Shown here: positions 33,789 to 42,042 of the stretch, in pieces
Layout of the letters: every line of letters begins with the position of its first letter
Numbering within the stretch: position 1 is the first letter of the stretch
Virus record (IMG/VR): IMGVR_UViG_3300042311_001316
Location: 1-64,000 of that record
Strand: one strand, 5' to 3'
DNA from: a virus
Length of the DNA stretch: 64,000 bases
Notes under the pieces: model-generated
Told to the model about the DNA's origin: nothing
Database searches by the model: none
Seen by the model: only the letters and a program-made list of their open reading frames with translations
Made by a program: the position numbers and the translations under genes

Positions 33789-35158
33789 ATTCTAATTCTC
33801 CAAAAACCAACATCATAAATTCCATCTATTGCATACACCCATTCTTTACCAGTAAATTTTAATTGTTTATTGTCATAAAGATTTGTAACATATTGAATTC
33901 TATATTCATTTTTACTATCAAAACTAACAATCCAATTGGTGCCATTAAATTCTATAATATCATTTGTATTGGCTTTAAATCCCCAAATTGCATTTTCTGA
34001 AATATCTTCTAATATCATAAATCGATCACCAGAAGAAAAATTAAATTTTCCATCGCCTGGAAATGTTTTTAATGGATCAATAATTGCAGTAATATTTTGT
34101 AATGTGTTATCTGGCAAAGTAGCTAATCTTGGAACCCATAATAATTTATTTTTTTCATTTGGATGATAATCAATTATACCAATTATATCACTATCCCAAA
34201 TATTAACATCAGAAGTTGTTTTAATTCTAATATTACTATATGGTGGCTGAATATTTCCATAAAAAGCAATTAATTTTTCCCATTCATAAATATTACCATT
34301 TTCATCTTTATCTAAACCAGTTGGCCCTAATAGTTTTAATTCATTTCCTTCAACAGAAATTCTGTGCATACCAGGACTTACAAACTGTTGATACATTTCT
34401 TGTGAACCAATAATTTCATCCATGTCAAAATTCATATCAGGATCACTTGGATTATGATTTATTTCACTTGCTTGATTTATATTATTATTAACTTGATGAA
34501 CAATTTGTTGATTGAGTTTTTTAACTGGTGGCTGAATCCACATTGGTAATAAAAAGGTTAACGTTAAAATATCAATTTCATCGGCTGTTCCTAAAGGAAA
34601 AGTTCTTGAACTCCAATTTATATCTTGCAAAGTTGCTAAAGTTAAAGCAGTCCAATCTAAAGGATTATCGGAATTTTGTATATCAAATCCAACATTAAAC
34701 AAAGAATAAATTTGTTCAAAAATTTGATGTTTTTGTAATTCATTGCTTGTCCAAATATTAATTGTAAAAGTAAGATTTAATGGATGCGCCATTGGTTTTA
34801 AAACACTATAACTTAATCCTTGTTCAGTTGAATACGTTCCAGTTGTTTTATCAATCAAACGTTCACTAACATCATCTTGTTTAATTAAAGAAGGAACTTG
34901 AGTATTGGCACGAATTGGCTTTACATCTTGAACTTCAACGGTAATTTGAGGAATTGTTAATACAACATTTTCACTATTTTTTCTTAAAATATGTGCAACT
35001 TGACGATCTTTAGTAGCCAAATAACAAGGAATTAAAGGTTGTTCTTTAATTCCTTCTCGATATCCAGTTTCATAAACTAATCCAGAAAATCCTTTACAAA
35101 TTTGATTTAAAAAACGGCGAATTTGGCCTGAATAAAAGTAATCGTATTTTTTTTCCAT
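33785..35158 (-). CDS. 15: gp15-like tail sheath completion protein, 457 aa
   Basis: The opening YDYFYSGQIRRFLNQICKGFSGL recalls gp15 (FGYFYNSSFRRY), followed by PLIPCYLATKDRQVAHI and VLTIPQITVEVQDVKPI. It is longer than T4 gp15 (272 aa), with a beta-rich C-terminal addition of about 200 residues (GFWRIRI at the end) that may decorate the tail. Neighbour of gp14-like and endolysin genes. Confidence 0.72.
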   Translation of the reverse strand: MEKKYDYFYSGQIRRFLNQICKGFSGLVYETGYREGIKEQPLIPCYLATKDRQVAHILRKNSENVVLTIPQITVEVQDVKPIRANTQVPSLIKQDDVSERLIDKTTGTYSTEQGLSYSVLKPMAHPLNLTFTINIWTSNELQKHQIFEQIYSLFNVGFDIQNSDNPLDWTALTLATLQDINWSSRTFPLGTADEIDILTLTFLLPMWIQPPVKKLNQQIVHQVNNNINQASEINHNPSDPDMNFDMDEIIGSQEMYQQFVSPGMHRISVEGNELKLLGPTGLDKDENGNIYEWEKLIAFYGNIQPPYSNIRIKTTSDVNIWDSDIIGIIDYHPNEKNKLLWVPRLATLPDNTLQNITAIIDPLKTFPGDGKFNFSSGDRFMILEDISENAIWGFKANTNDIIEFNGTNWIVSFDSKNEYRIQYVTNLYDNKQLKFTGKEWVYAIDGIYDVGFWRIRI

Positions 35159-35173
35159 TATATTATTTCCATA

Positions 35174-35905
35174 TTAAACTTCATTTAGAACTTTGCCTTT
35201 TAAAGAATTAAATTTTTTAAATAATAAATCATTCATTTCTTTTACGTTTTTTAAAATTATCTCATTATCTGTATTTGCTTTAATTTCACCTTTAATTAAA
35301 TAAAGCGCAATTAATTCTATGCCTAATTCACCTGTATTTCTTAATGAGAATTTATCTTTTTTCCAAGAACGAAAAGAAAATAAATCATCAAAACTATTAT
35401 CTTTATAAAATATCGTGTTTTTACTTTTTAAAATCGTATTAATACATGACATAACTTTATCAGTAAAAGAATTAATATCATATACATCGTCAACAATAGA
35501 ATGACCAATTTTATGCGCTAATATCCAAGGAGTCATTGGTAATCGGTCATTGGGTGATAAATTTCCCAATGAAACAAACGTAATAACTCCCGGTTTACCG
35601 TTTATTTTATTTTTATTAAAGTTAACACTTTTAGTGAATTTTTTATCTGGAATAAAATCTCCTATATCCGCATTATCTTTTTTAGAACTAGCATCAAAAT
35701 TATCATGATAAAGAAAAACTATGTCAAAAACAAAAGGTGTATTTTTAAATGCATCTTTTATTCGTTTTTGATATTTTTCTGTTTGCAACATTTTAATTTC
35801 ACCAGGAGTAAAATTAGTTGCTGTTGAAACATTTCCGACATGCGAAATATCTTCAATTGGGGCTTCTTTTATAAAATCTAAATATTCTTTTAATAATTTA
35901 TTCAT
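35174..35905 (-). CDS. Protein with degenerate metallopeptidase-like motif, 243 aa
   Basis: PWILAHKIGHSIVDD (near residue 128) has the spacing of HExxH but with Lys for Glu, so it is probably inactive or a different site. The rest is unknown. It lies in the structural operon between endolysin and gp15-like genes, overlapping the endolysin end by 1 nt. Confidence 0.7.
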   Translation of the reverse strand: MNKLLKEYLDFIKEAPIEDISHVGNVSTATNFTPGEIKMLQTEKYQKRIKDAFKNTPFVFDIVFLYHDNFDASSKKDNADIGDFIPDKKFTKSVNFNKNKINGKPGVITFVSLGNLSPNDRLPMTPWILAHKIGHSIVDDVYDINSFTDKVMSCINTILKSKNTIFYKDNSFDDLFSFRSWKKDKFSLRNTGELGIELIALYLIKGEIKANTDNEIILKNVKEMNDLLFKKFNSLKGKVLNEV

Positions 35906-36345
35906 TATGAAACCTTTAAAAATAATTCGCGTTCATCTAAACGACGATTTGTTAACCCTTGTAAAATTTTTCCACCAGCACGATTCCATTTAGGAAATTC
36001 TTCTGCTGCCCCACGATAATTTCCTTGATTTAATAAACGCAATAAAGTACAAGAATTTTCATTAAATTTTCCAGTACCAATATTATATAAAAATGAACAA
36101 AGTGCATCAAACTGATTTTGAGTAATAGTAACTTTTACTCTTGAACGAATTGCAGTTTCTACACCTTGAATATGAATTTTTAACATATCAATAGCTTCAC
36201 TTTCTGTTATTTTAGAATTAGGTCCAATATTTGCGCCTGTTGAACCATAACCAACCGTCCAAATTCCAACAGAATCTTGATAAGCTTTGCTTTTAAAGCC
36301 TTCCCATTTTTTAATTAAATTAATACCATTTTCGCTTATGTTCAT
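35905..36345 (-). CDS. GH24 endolysin (T4 lysozyme type), 146 aa
   Basis: KKWEGFKSKAYQDSVGIWTVGYGST carries the catalytic Glu, followed by the Asp and Thr of the GH24 active site. QFDALCSFLYNIG and RRLDERELF complete the fold. It has no signal peptide, so a holin would be needed. GAGGAA site. Confidence 0.93.
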   Translation of the reverse strand: MNISENGINLIKKWEGFKSKAYQDSVGIWTVGYGSTGANIGPNSKITESEAIDMLKIHIQGVETAIRSRVKVTITQNQFDALCSFLYNIGTGKFNENSCTLLRLLNQGNYRGAAEEFPKWNRAGGKILQGLTNRRLDERELFLKVS

Positions 36346-36360
36346 GTTTTGTTCCTCAAT

Positions 36361-37452
36361 TTAAAAATTAGCTCGCGGTTTAATTGCATTGTTTAAAGCA
36401 ACTTTTTGTTCAAATTTTGTACCATCAGGTGCGGTTTCAATTTCATCGTTATTTATAAAACTATCTCTTATTTGATTAGCAATTTTCCATTCTTTGCCAC
36501 GATGATCAACTTCTTGTGGTCGCCAAACACCGTCTTTGAATTGAAATAAAACTCCTTTTGGTGGCTGATAATCAGTTCTAAAAAAATAATCACCATTTGT
36601 AGGATTAAAAGGCCAACTTGTACCACTTCCTAATAATGTTGCACCATTTGGTGGAATACCATCGCCACAAAATATCCAAGGATAAGATTCATCTGCCCCT
36701 GGAACAAACCAAAATTGACGGGTATCAAAATATCTACCATTTACATCTTCATTTGCTTGTTTTGTTAAATCAGTATTAATTTTATCAATGGCTTTTCCAT
36801 TTCCTAAAATTTCTTCTAATGTAAAACCAGTTGGGTTAAAATCTGCATCTACAATTTCTCTTTGTAAAATATCTTTAAATTCTTGTGAAACTGTCATAGG
36901 TTCAACTTTTACACGTATTACATAAGAACGCCAAGTGCTTCCAAATCCACCAGCAGCTCGATTAACATCTTTTACAACATACCATTTATTAATAGCAGGA
37001 TCATTTTTATCTAATAATAAATCATCACGTAAATGTGGTAATTCTAATACATCTCCTGGCATAATTTTTCTACCAATACTATCAACCACGCTGTCAGTAT
37101 GAAATTCTAAAAACAAACTATCATTTGTTAAAAATAATCCTTGAGCGCGTAAATCAAATTCATTGTCTTGAACATTATAACATGCGCGTAATTCATATGT
37201 TTCTTGTGAATACTTTCTATCTCTATTTTCTAAAAATAAAATATCTTGAATTGTTGTTTCATCGGGATTTGGATTATCAGTAATAGTTGCATCTTTTTCA
37301 TCGCCCAACATTCCGCCTTGTGCATGTGGACCCAAATATTTTGCTAAGTAAACACAAGTTCCGCTAATAAAGAAATATTCTCGATTATGTTTATTAATAA
37401 AATTATGGTCATTGGCTTTGCGACCACTATTCCAAAGAGAAAGTTTAGGCAT
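36361..37452 (-). CDS. 14: gp14-like neck protein, 363 aa
   Basis: The pattern fits T4-like gp14: YFFISGTCVYLAKYLGPHAQ, YELRACYNVQDNEFDLRAQGLFLTNDSLFLEFH and IMPGDVLELPH. It is first in a minus-strand operon (gp14-like, endolysin, 243-aa protein, gp15-like). Leaderless pattern: CTTAAATA, 5 nt, ATG, directly after a terminator hairpin. Confidence 0.72.
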   Translation of the reverse strand: MPKLSLWNSGRKANDHNFINKHNREYFFISGTCVYLAKYLGPHAQGGMLGDEKDATITDNPNPDETTIQDILFLENRDRKYSQETYELRACYNVQDNEFDLRAQGLFLTNDSLFLEFHTDSVVDSIGRKIMPGDVLELPHLRDDLLLDKNDPAINKWYVVKDVNRAAGGFGSTWRSYVIRVKVEPMTVSQEFKDILQREIVDADFNPTGFTLEEILGNGKAIDKINTDLTKQANEDVNGRYFDTRQFWFVPGADESYPWIFCGDGIPPNGATLLGSGTSWPFNPTNGDYFFRTDYQPPKGVLFQFKDGVWRPQEVDHRGKEWKIANQIRDSFINNDEIETAPDGTKFEQKVALNNAIKPRANF

Positions 37453-37465
37453 ATAAATATTTAAG
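37453..37465 (-). promoter_or_regulatory. Late-type box for the neck/endolysin operon
   Basis: Minus strand: CTTAAATA, TTTAT, ATG. It begins at the foot of the hairpin at 37463-37488. Confidence 0.7.
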
Positions 37466-37488
37466 GGGGAAAGTTAACTTTCCCCCTT
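37463..37488. terminator. Terminator hairpin abutting a late box
   Basis: AAGGGGGAAAG/CTTTCCCCCTT. On the minus strand it ends the transcript of 37519-37869, and the following AT-rich late box serves as its T tract. Confidence 0.85.
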
Positions 37489-37518
37489 ATTATTTTAAGT
37501 ATAAATTATATTTTTAAT

Positions 37519-37869
37519 TTATGATGTTGCCCAAACTACAAAAATTTCTGGTTCAATAGTTTGTAATTTTTTTTTAAATTCTTCGTCAATATCATTATTA
37601 TTTAAAATTTCATTTAATTTATTTTCAAATTCTATTTTATGATTATCAGTAGGAGTAATATTTAATGGTGAAATGGGTTCAATATCGCCTTCAATTAATT
37701 CAAACAATATAACACCAATAAAAAATTGATCTTCAATTTCAGCATTTTCACAATAATAGTTTTCTATCAAACCTTCATAATTATCATAATAATTATTTTC
37801 AATATTAAATTTATTAAAGTTTGGAGTATTTAAATTAATACCATAAACAATTGTTGCTTGAGAATACAG
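37519..37869 (-). CDS. Hypothetical protein, about 116 aa, probable CTG start
   Basis: The frame is open well upstream of the first ordinary start codon (TTG at 37770). The extra part includes ATIVYGINLN, which is also near the start of its paralogue at 37891. No ATG, GTG or TTG exists upstream, but CTG at 37869 lies 8 nt after GGA and aligns with the paralogue's ATG. Either CTG is used or the start was recently lost. It ends EPEIFVVWATS, like the paralogue's KPDIFIVWSS. Confidence 0.72.
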   Translation of the reverse strand: MYSQATIVYGINLNTPNFNKFNIENNYYDNYEGLIENYYCENAEIEDQFFIGVILFELIEGDIEPISPLNITPTDNHKIEFENKLNEILNNNDIDEEFKKKLQTIEPEIFVVWATS

Positions 37870-37890
37870 TTTAAATATCCTTTATTTTTA

Positions 37891-38214
37891 TCAAGACGAC
37901 CAAACAATAAAAATATCTGGTTTTTCTTTTCCAATTAGTTTTTTAAATTCTTTATCTACTTCAACATAATTTGAAATTTGTTCAAGTTGTTTATCTAATT
38001 TTAATTTATCTTCTTCTGAAGGCGTTAATTTCAATTTAAATAAAGAAACAATTTTACCTGCATGTAAATTAGTTAATTCAACACCAATCCAAAATTGATC
38101 TAAATCATTACAAGTATAACTCTTTAGTAAATAGTCATATTTTTGTGTAAATTCGGAAAATTTTTCATGGTTTAAATTAATACCATAAACAATAGTTGCT
38201 AATGTATCTGACAT
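37891..38214 (-). CDS. Hypothetical protein, 107 aa, paralogue of 37519
   Basis: Start at ATG 38214 (AAAGGAAA site), MSDTLATIVYGINLN. Mixed alpha/beta with WIGVEL in the middle and DIFIVWSS at the end. Function unknown. Confidence 0.78.
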   Translation of the reverse strand: MSDTLATIVYGINLNHEKFSEFTQKYDYLLKSYTCNDLDQFWIGVELTNLHAGKIVSLFKLKLTPSEEDKLKLDKQLEQISNYVEVDKEFKKLIGKEKPDIFIVWSS

Positions 38215-38230
38215 TTTAATTTCCTTTATT

Positions 38231-38265
38231 AAAAAAACAAGAGGGATAGACGATCCATCCCTCTT
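38231..38265 (-). terminator. Rho-independent terminator
   Basis: AAGAGGGAT/ATCCCTCTT stem with a T run on the minus strand, after the 92-aa gene. Confidence 0.85.
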
Positions 38266-38274
38266 ATAATTCAA

Positions 38275-38553
38275 TTATTGACGATACCGTGAATAAACAA
38301 TACCTTCACGCGCATCCCATTCAACAATAACATTATTACGCTTAATATTCTTACCAAGAATTTCTTGTGTTGCTTCGCGCACAAATTCAAGAATTTTATT
38401 GAATTCGTTATCGCTAAGACCAACCATCATAAAAGGTTGATAAAAATCAACTGTCATAATTGCGTTTAGATGATTTACGCCATTTACATGAATTTTACTT
38501 GGAATATTATGCTTTTTAAGGTTGTTAAGATAAGTGTTAAGACGTTTTGACAT
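38275..38553 (-). CDS. Hypothetical protein, 92 aa
   Basis: Not recognised. Helix, strand, helix, with a conserved-looking end NNVIVEWDAREGIVYSRY. Codons (CTT, CGT, GGC) are richer in G and C than in the neighbours, as in the two strongly promoted genes at 10617 and 11587. AAGGA site and its own terminator. Confidence 0.78.
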   Translation of the reverse strand: MSKRLNTYLNNLKKHNIPSKIHVNGVNHLNAIMTVDFYQPFMMVGLSDNEFNKILEFVREATQEILGKNIKRNNVIVEWDAREGIVYSRYRQ

Positions 38554-38650
38554 TTATTTTCCTTTTTAGGAAAAGGAGCATTTAAAATAGGTTGCCCCTC
38601 GAAACCTCTAATCTCATTTATTAAGTTCTAAAAATTATAATCTAATTTTT

Positions 38651-38734
38651 TTACATTGGAACCTCCATGAGTAATCCATAAATTAAAATCATAAAGGCAA
38701 AAGTTACAACGATCAATTCAAAAAGTTTAATCAT
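38651..38734 (-). CDS. 27-aa membrane peptide
   Basis: A tiny ORF in the 374-nt gap 38554-38927. It begins MIKLFELIVVTFAFMILIYG, a single hydrophobic segment. AAGGT lies 9 nt upstream of the ATG. The rest of the gap holds only AT-rich sequence and the repeat module. It could be a small membrane regulator (inference). Confidence 0.5.
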   Translation of the reverse strand: MIKLFELIVVTFAFMILIYGLLMEVPM

Positions 38735-38835
38735 TTGTTTTTTACCTTGTTTATCGTTTCAACAAAATCACTTTAGCATAATTTTGGTTAAGGTCAAGAT
38801 GTTTTTTGTTAGGAGTTTTATCAATTTATTTTAAG

Positions 38836-38927
38836 ATTTTTGTTAAGTTGCAGTTATAGGAACTCATTTAAAATCTCTATATTTTCTGCGGCTCTCCATG
38901 AATAGAAAATTTATTAGATAGATCAAA
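38836..38927. repeat. Intergenic repeat module, copy B
   Basis: Same two conserved blocks as 456-547, at an exact offset of 38380 nt, with a different central 20 nt. It also lies directly downstream of a family gene. Confidence 0.7.
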
Positions 38928-39233
38928 TTATGTGTATTTTAACAACATTTCTACCTGAAAGGTATTTGTTTGATTTGGGTGATCTTTCAACCAATCATGA
39001 ATGTTTTTATATTTTTTCCAGTTTAACCAATATTCCAGATAACCATCAGGCCAAATAATTGCTGGACCCGTTAAACGATGGCGAAAATAGCGTTTTTTAC
39101 ACCAAACTTTATAACCAGTTAATATATATTCAACTGCCGGTTTATTTTCATTTGGTGAAGAAACTTTATGCCAAGGAATATCTTCTTCGTCATCAGTTGT
39201 ATATTTTTTTCTATTAACATAATAAATGAACAT
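38928..39233 (-). CDS. HRLTGPA-family small protein, 101 aa
   Basis: YYVNRKKYTTDDEEDIPW, SSPNENKPA, HRLTGPAIIWPDG and NTFQVEMLLKYT. It corresponds to the gene at 548 in the duplicated segment. Confidence 0.85.
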   Translation of the reverse strand: MFIYYVNRKKYTTDDEEDIPWHKVSSPNENKPAVEYILTGYKVWCKKRYFRHRLTGPAIIWPDGYLEYWLNWKKYKNIHDWLKDHPNQTNTFQVEMLLKYT

Positions 39234-39298
39234 TTATATTGCTTTCTAATAATACAGGAGTTTTAATTTGTTAGTAATTTTTCAAGTGACAAATAACT

Positions 39299-39610
39299 TT
39301 ATATGTATTTTAGTAACATTTCAACTTGAAAGGCATTGTCTTGTTTTGGATGATCTTTTAACCAATCATGAATATTATTAAAATAATTTTTATCATTTAA
39401 CCAAAAAGAATAACTTCTATCAGAATAAATTCTTGCAGGTCCAGTTAATCGATGTAAAATTCTTCCTTTTTCGCACCAAACTTTATGTTCAGAATTTAAA
39501 TCTTGTAAAGCGGGTGTATTTTCATCGGGTGATGAAACATGATACCGAGGAATATCAAAATAGTTATCAGTGGTAAATTTTTCATTATCAATATAATAAA
39601 TATAAGTCAT
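39299..39610 (-). CDS. HRLTGPA-family small protein, 103 aa
   Basis: YYIDNEKFTTDN, SSPDENTPALQDL, HRLTGPARIYSD, FWLNDKNYF and NAFQVEMLLKYI. It has no direct counterpart in the 0.5-1.3 kb copy beyond general family likeness. Confidence 0.85.
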   Translation of the reverse strand: MTYIYYIDNEKFTTDNYFDIPRYHVSSPDENTPALQDLNSEHKVWCEKGRILHRLTGPARIYSDRSYSFWLNDKNYFNNIHDWLKDHPKQDNAFQVEMLLKYI

Positions 39611-39728
39611 TTATCTTTCTTTCAAATAGCGGTTTAAAGGCGATTAGAGGCACATTACAGAGGTTTTAGATTGATTTAGGTATTTGGGTTAGTTAATTAA
39701 ATTTAATCGGCTTTAAATCGCTTTAAAA
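39611..39728. repeat. Duplicated intergenic spacer, second copy
   Basis: Homologous to 848-962. The arms 39628-39646 and 39704-39722 pair at 18 of 19 positions, including one G-U. Confidence 0.6.
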
Positions 39729-40082
39729 CTAATTTTGTAAAAACCATAAGACTTTATCGGTTTCTGTAAAAACGCCAATATTATGAAAATAAAGATCGGG
39801 GTTTGGATGATCATTAATCCATTCTTTTATGGTTTTATAATATTTTCCATTTAACCAAAATTCTTCTCTTCCATCAGAAAGAATTCTTGCTGGTCCAGTT
39901 AATCGATGCCATATGTGTGATTTTTTACACCAAAGTTTTTTTAAAAATAATTTATTATTTTTATTTGATAAATTTTCAAATGCTGGAATTTCTTCATTTG
40001 GTGAAGATATAAAAGCATACGGAACATAAAATTTTTCATTAGTTGTAAATTTTTTTCCATCGATATAATAAATAATAGTCAT
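39729..40082 (-). CDS. HRLTGPA-family small protein, 117 aa, long C-terminal form
   Basis: It has an insertion of about 6 residues (NKNNKLFLKK) before WCKKSHIWHRLTGPARI. The end is FTETDKVLWFLQN. It corresponds to the gene at 963. Confidence 0.85.
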   Translation of the reverse strand: MTIIYYIDGKKFTTNEKFYVPYAFISSPNEEIPAFENLSNKNNKLFLKKLWCKKSHIWHRLTGPARILSDGREEFWLNGKYYKTIKEWINDHPNPDLYFHNIGVFTETDKVLWFLQN

Positions 40083-40128
40083 TTTTCTTTATTACATCAT
40101 TTTATTGGATTGATCAACAAGAAAATTT

Positions 40129-40659
40129 TTAAATTAAATTTTGATTTTTAGATAATTTTACAAGTAGATTTAATTTTCGATCATAATTTAATCCCCAAGT
40201 TTTTAAACTTTTAATCCATAAGAATAATTGTTTAATCCAATTTGGAATTATAGATTCTTCGATAGGTTTAACTTTTAAACTTGGCGATACAATTGTCGTA
40301 CTGGTGTATTTTTCTTTTATTTCAGTTAATTTTGTTAATAATTCAGGAGTTAAATGTTCAGTTAATTCATCTAATACTTTAGCATAAGCTACGGTATTTC
40401 TTGGTGCTGGATTTTTACTTAATGTAAAAGTAAAAGAAACTGTTTTAACTATTCTAGTTTTTGTTATATCTTCTGCTTCATCGAAAAGATCGGCTACAAG
40501 TTCTTTTGTTTCTTGTTTTGTAATTTCTTTTAGCTCATCCAACTCTTTGGATAATTCAGAAATTTTTAATAAATTTTTAGCTAATTTAGTATATTTTGCG
40601 CTATCATAGCTTTTCAATTCAGCAACGCACTTATCAATTAATCTGGTAATGCTAATCAT
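40129..40659 (-). CDS. Coiled-coil hypothetical protein, 176 aa
   Basis: Residues 25-65 form a charged coiled coil (LSKELDELKEITKQETKEL). The C-terminal part has WIKQLFLWIKSLKTWGL, a short hydrophobic helix. AAGGA site. Unknown function. Confidence 0.75.
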   Translation of the reverse strand: MISITRLIDKCVAELKSYDSAKYTKLAKNLLKISELSKELDELKEITKQETKELVADLFDEAEDITKTRIVKTVSFTFTLSKNPAPRNTVAYAKVLDELTEHLTPELLTKLTEIKEKYTSTTIVSPSLKVKPIEESIIPNWIKQLFLWIKSLKTWGLNYDRKLNLLVKLSKNQNLI

Positions 40660-40690
40660 TTTGTTATCCTTAAAGGTATTTTTAATATTT

Positions 40691-41233
40691 ATGAAAAAGA
40701 AAATTTTTAATAGAAATTACACAATAAATCCAAGCGTAAGATTATTACGTTGTTTAGAAAGTCGTAGGCATAGTTTATGTAACAATGAGTTTTGTGAGTA
40801 TTGTGGTAAAGAAAAACGAAGTTCAATGAGCAATCAAATAGTAAATCGATTTTCAATGAGTAATCAGAGATTATGGGCAGTAACTTTATTAGACCCAAAC
40901 AATAGTGAATTAGAAAATATAAAAAAATATCATGCTGATAATTTATTAACTGGTATTTGGGTTCCTGAGATTGTTTTTAAAAGAAAAAATGTTTCAAATT
41001 GGTTTGAAAATAATATTGTATTTCATTATCATGCTGTGGTAGTTAGTAATGATAATCCTGCTGAAACAATGAGAACAATATGGAATAAGTATCGTCAATT
41101 ACACGTTCAAGAGATTTACAATTTATCTGGATGGGCAAATTATATGTGCAAAATGTTCGTTGATCCAAAAGATAAAAAGCAAACTAAATTTTTAGACAAT
41201 CGATTAATAGAAAAAAAGTTAATAATATTTTAA
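40691..41233 (+). CDS. Possible HUH/Rep-like protein, 180 aa
   Basis: Start at ATG 40691 rather than the TTG upstream. CEYCGKEK near residue 35 looks like half a zinc finger. LWAVTLL, then FHYHAVVV (H112, H114) and ANYMCKMF (Tyr151) follow the order of motif 1, HUH and Tyr in rolling-circle Rep proteins. The match is short and only suggestive. If real, it is odd in a T4-like phage. Confidence 0.55.
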   Translation: MKKKIFNRNYTINPSVRLLRCLESRRHSLCNNEFCEYCGKEKRSSMSNQIVNRFSMSNQRLWAVTLLDPNNSELENIKKYHADNLLTGIWVPEIVFKRKNVSNWFENNIVFHYHAVVVSNDNPAETMRTIWNKYRQLHVQEIYNLSGWANYMCKMFVDPKDKKQTKFLDNRLIEKKLIIF

Positions 41234-41242
41234 AGGAATAAA

Positions 41243-41833
41243 ATGAATACTATTAGTATAAAAGGTAAATTTGTTATTTTTGATAATTTTTATTTTTATG
41301 GCTGCCCACATGATACAGTTGAATTTATAGATGAAAATAATAAAATCCATTTAGTTCGATTAAATTTAACCACAAGAGTTTCAAAGAATTCCAGTAAAGT
41401 TTTTGGTAATTATTTCCAAGTTAGACAACTTGATGTAAAAAACAATTGGAAAAATGTTGATACACTTTTGGATTTTATTGAAAGTAGAAAAATCATTGGC
41501 TACAATCCAACACATTTAATGTTAAATTATCATATTAGAAAAACAGCTAGTAGACAAAAAACAGTTAAAAAAGAAAAAAAGCAATTAGATTATTATCAAG
41601 ATTACATGGGTAACAAGGTTGAAATTGGCAATTATGTTTTATTTTCAGTTTATAATGAAAAATTTTTATTAGGAAAAATTATTAATTTTGATGCAAAAAG
41701 ATTGGTTGTGTTACGAGAAGACAATCAAAAAGAATATCGTTTAAATCAAACATCGGTTTTATTAATGTTTGATGAAGGAAAAAATATCGAAAAATTAAAA
41801 ACTTCGGTTGTTTTACATTTATTAAAGAAATAA
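41243..41833 (+). CDS. Tail-motif protein with SH3-like segment, 196 aa
   Basis: DYMGNKVEIGNYVLFS near residue 125 is shared with 27148 and 29993. A Lys-rich linker precedes it, and the end is LKTSVVLHLLKK. AAAGGA site. Confidence 0.75.
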   Translation: MNTISIKGKFVIFDNFYFYGCPHDTVEFIDENNKIHLVRLNLTTRVSKNSSKVFGNYFQVRQLDVKNNWKNVDTLLDFIESRKIIGYNPTHLMLNYHIRKTASRQKTVKKEKKQLDYYQDYMGNKVEIGNYVLFSVYNEKFLLGKIINFDAKRLVVLREDNQKEYRLNQTSVLLMFDEGKNIEKLKTSVVLHLLKK

Positions 41834-41834
41834 A

Positions 41835-41860
41835 AAAGGGAGAATTAATTCTCCCTTTTT
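41835..41860 (+). terminator. Rho-independent terminator
   Basis: Perfect AAAGGGAGAATT/AATTCTCCCTTT palindrome followed by T. Confidence 0.88.
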
Positions 41861-41990
41861 CCGTATTTTCATTTGGTGGATGATCTTTTTAACTAAGTAA
41901 TAACTATTCTGACATTTTATTTCTCCGTATCGTTGATAAAACCAATATAAAAAATTTTTGTCAAGTATTTATTTATTAAAAAATATATTC

Positions 41991-42018
41991 TTGCAAAAAT
42001 TATAATGTATGATAGTAT
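41991..42018 (+). promoter_or_regulatory. Candidate promoter of the RNA ligase gene
   Basis: TTGCAA, 16-nt spacer, TAGTAT, with AAGGAG and ATG following at 42043. Confidence 0.5.
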
Positions 42019-42042
42019 CAATATACAAATAAGGAGATTATT

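Noticed and set aside
35555-35560. An active HExxH zinc peptidase in the 243-aa protein
   Set aside because: The motif reads H-K-I-G-H; the catalytic Glu is missing.
41864-41905. A second relic of an HRLTGPA gene (pieces like CATTTTCATTTGGTG and GGATGATCTTTTTAAC)
   Set aside because: The two pieces are in the wrong order for one gene and are short. It could be a scrambled remnant, but chance in AT-rich DNA cannot be excluded.
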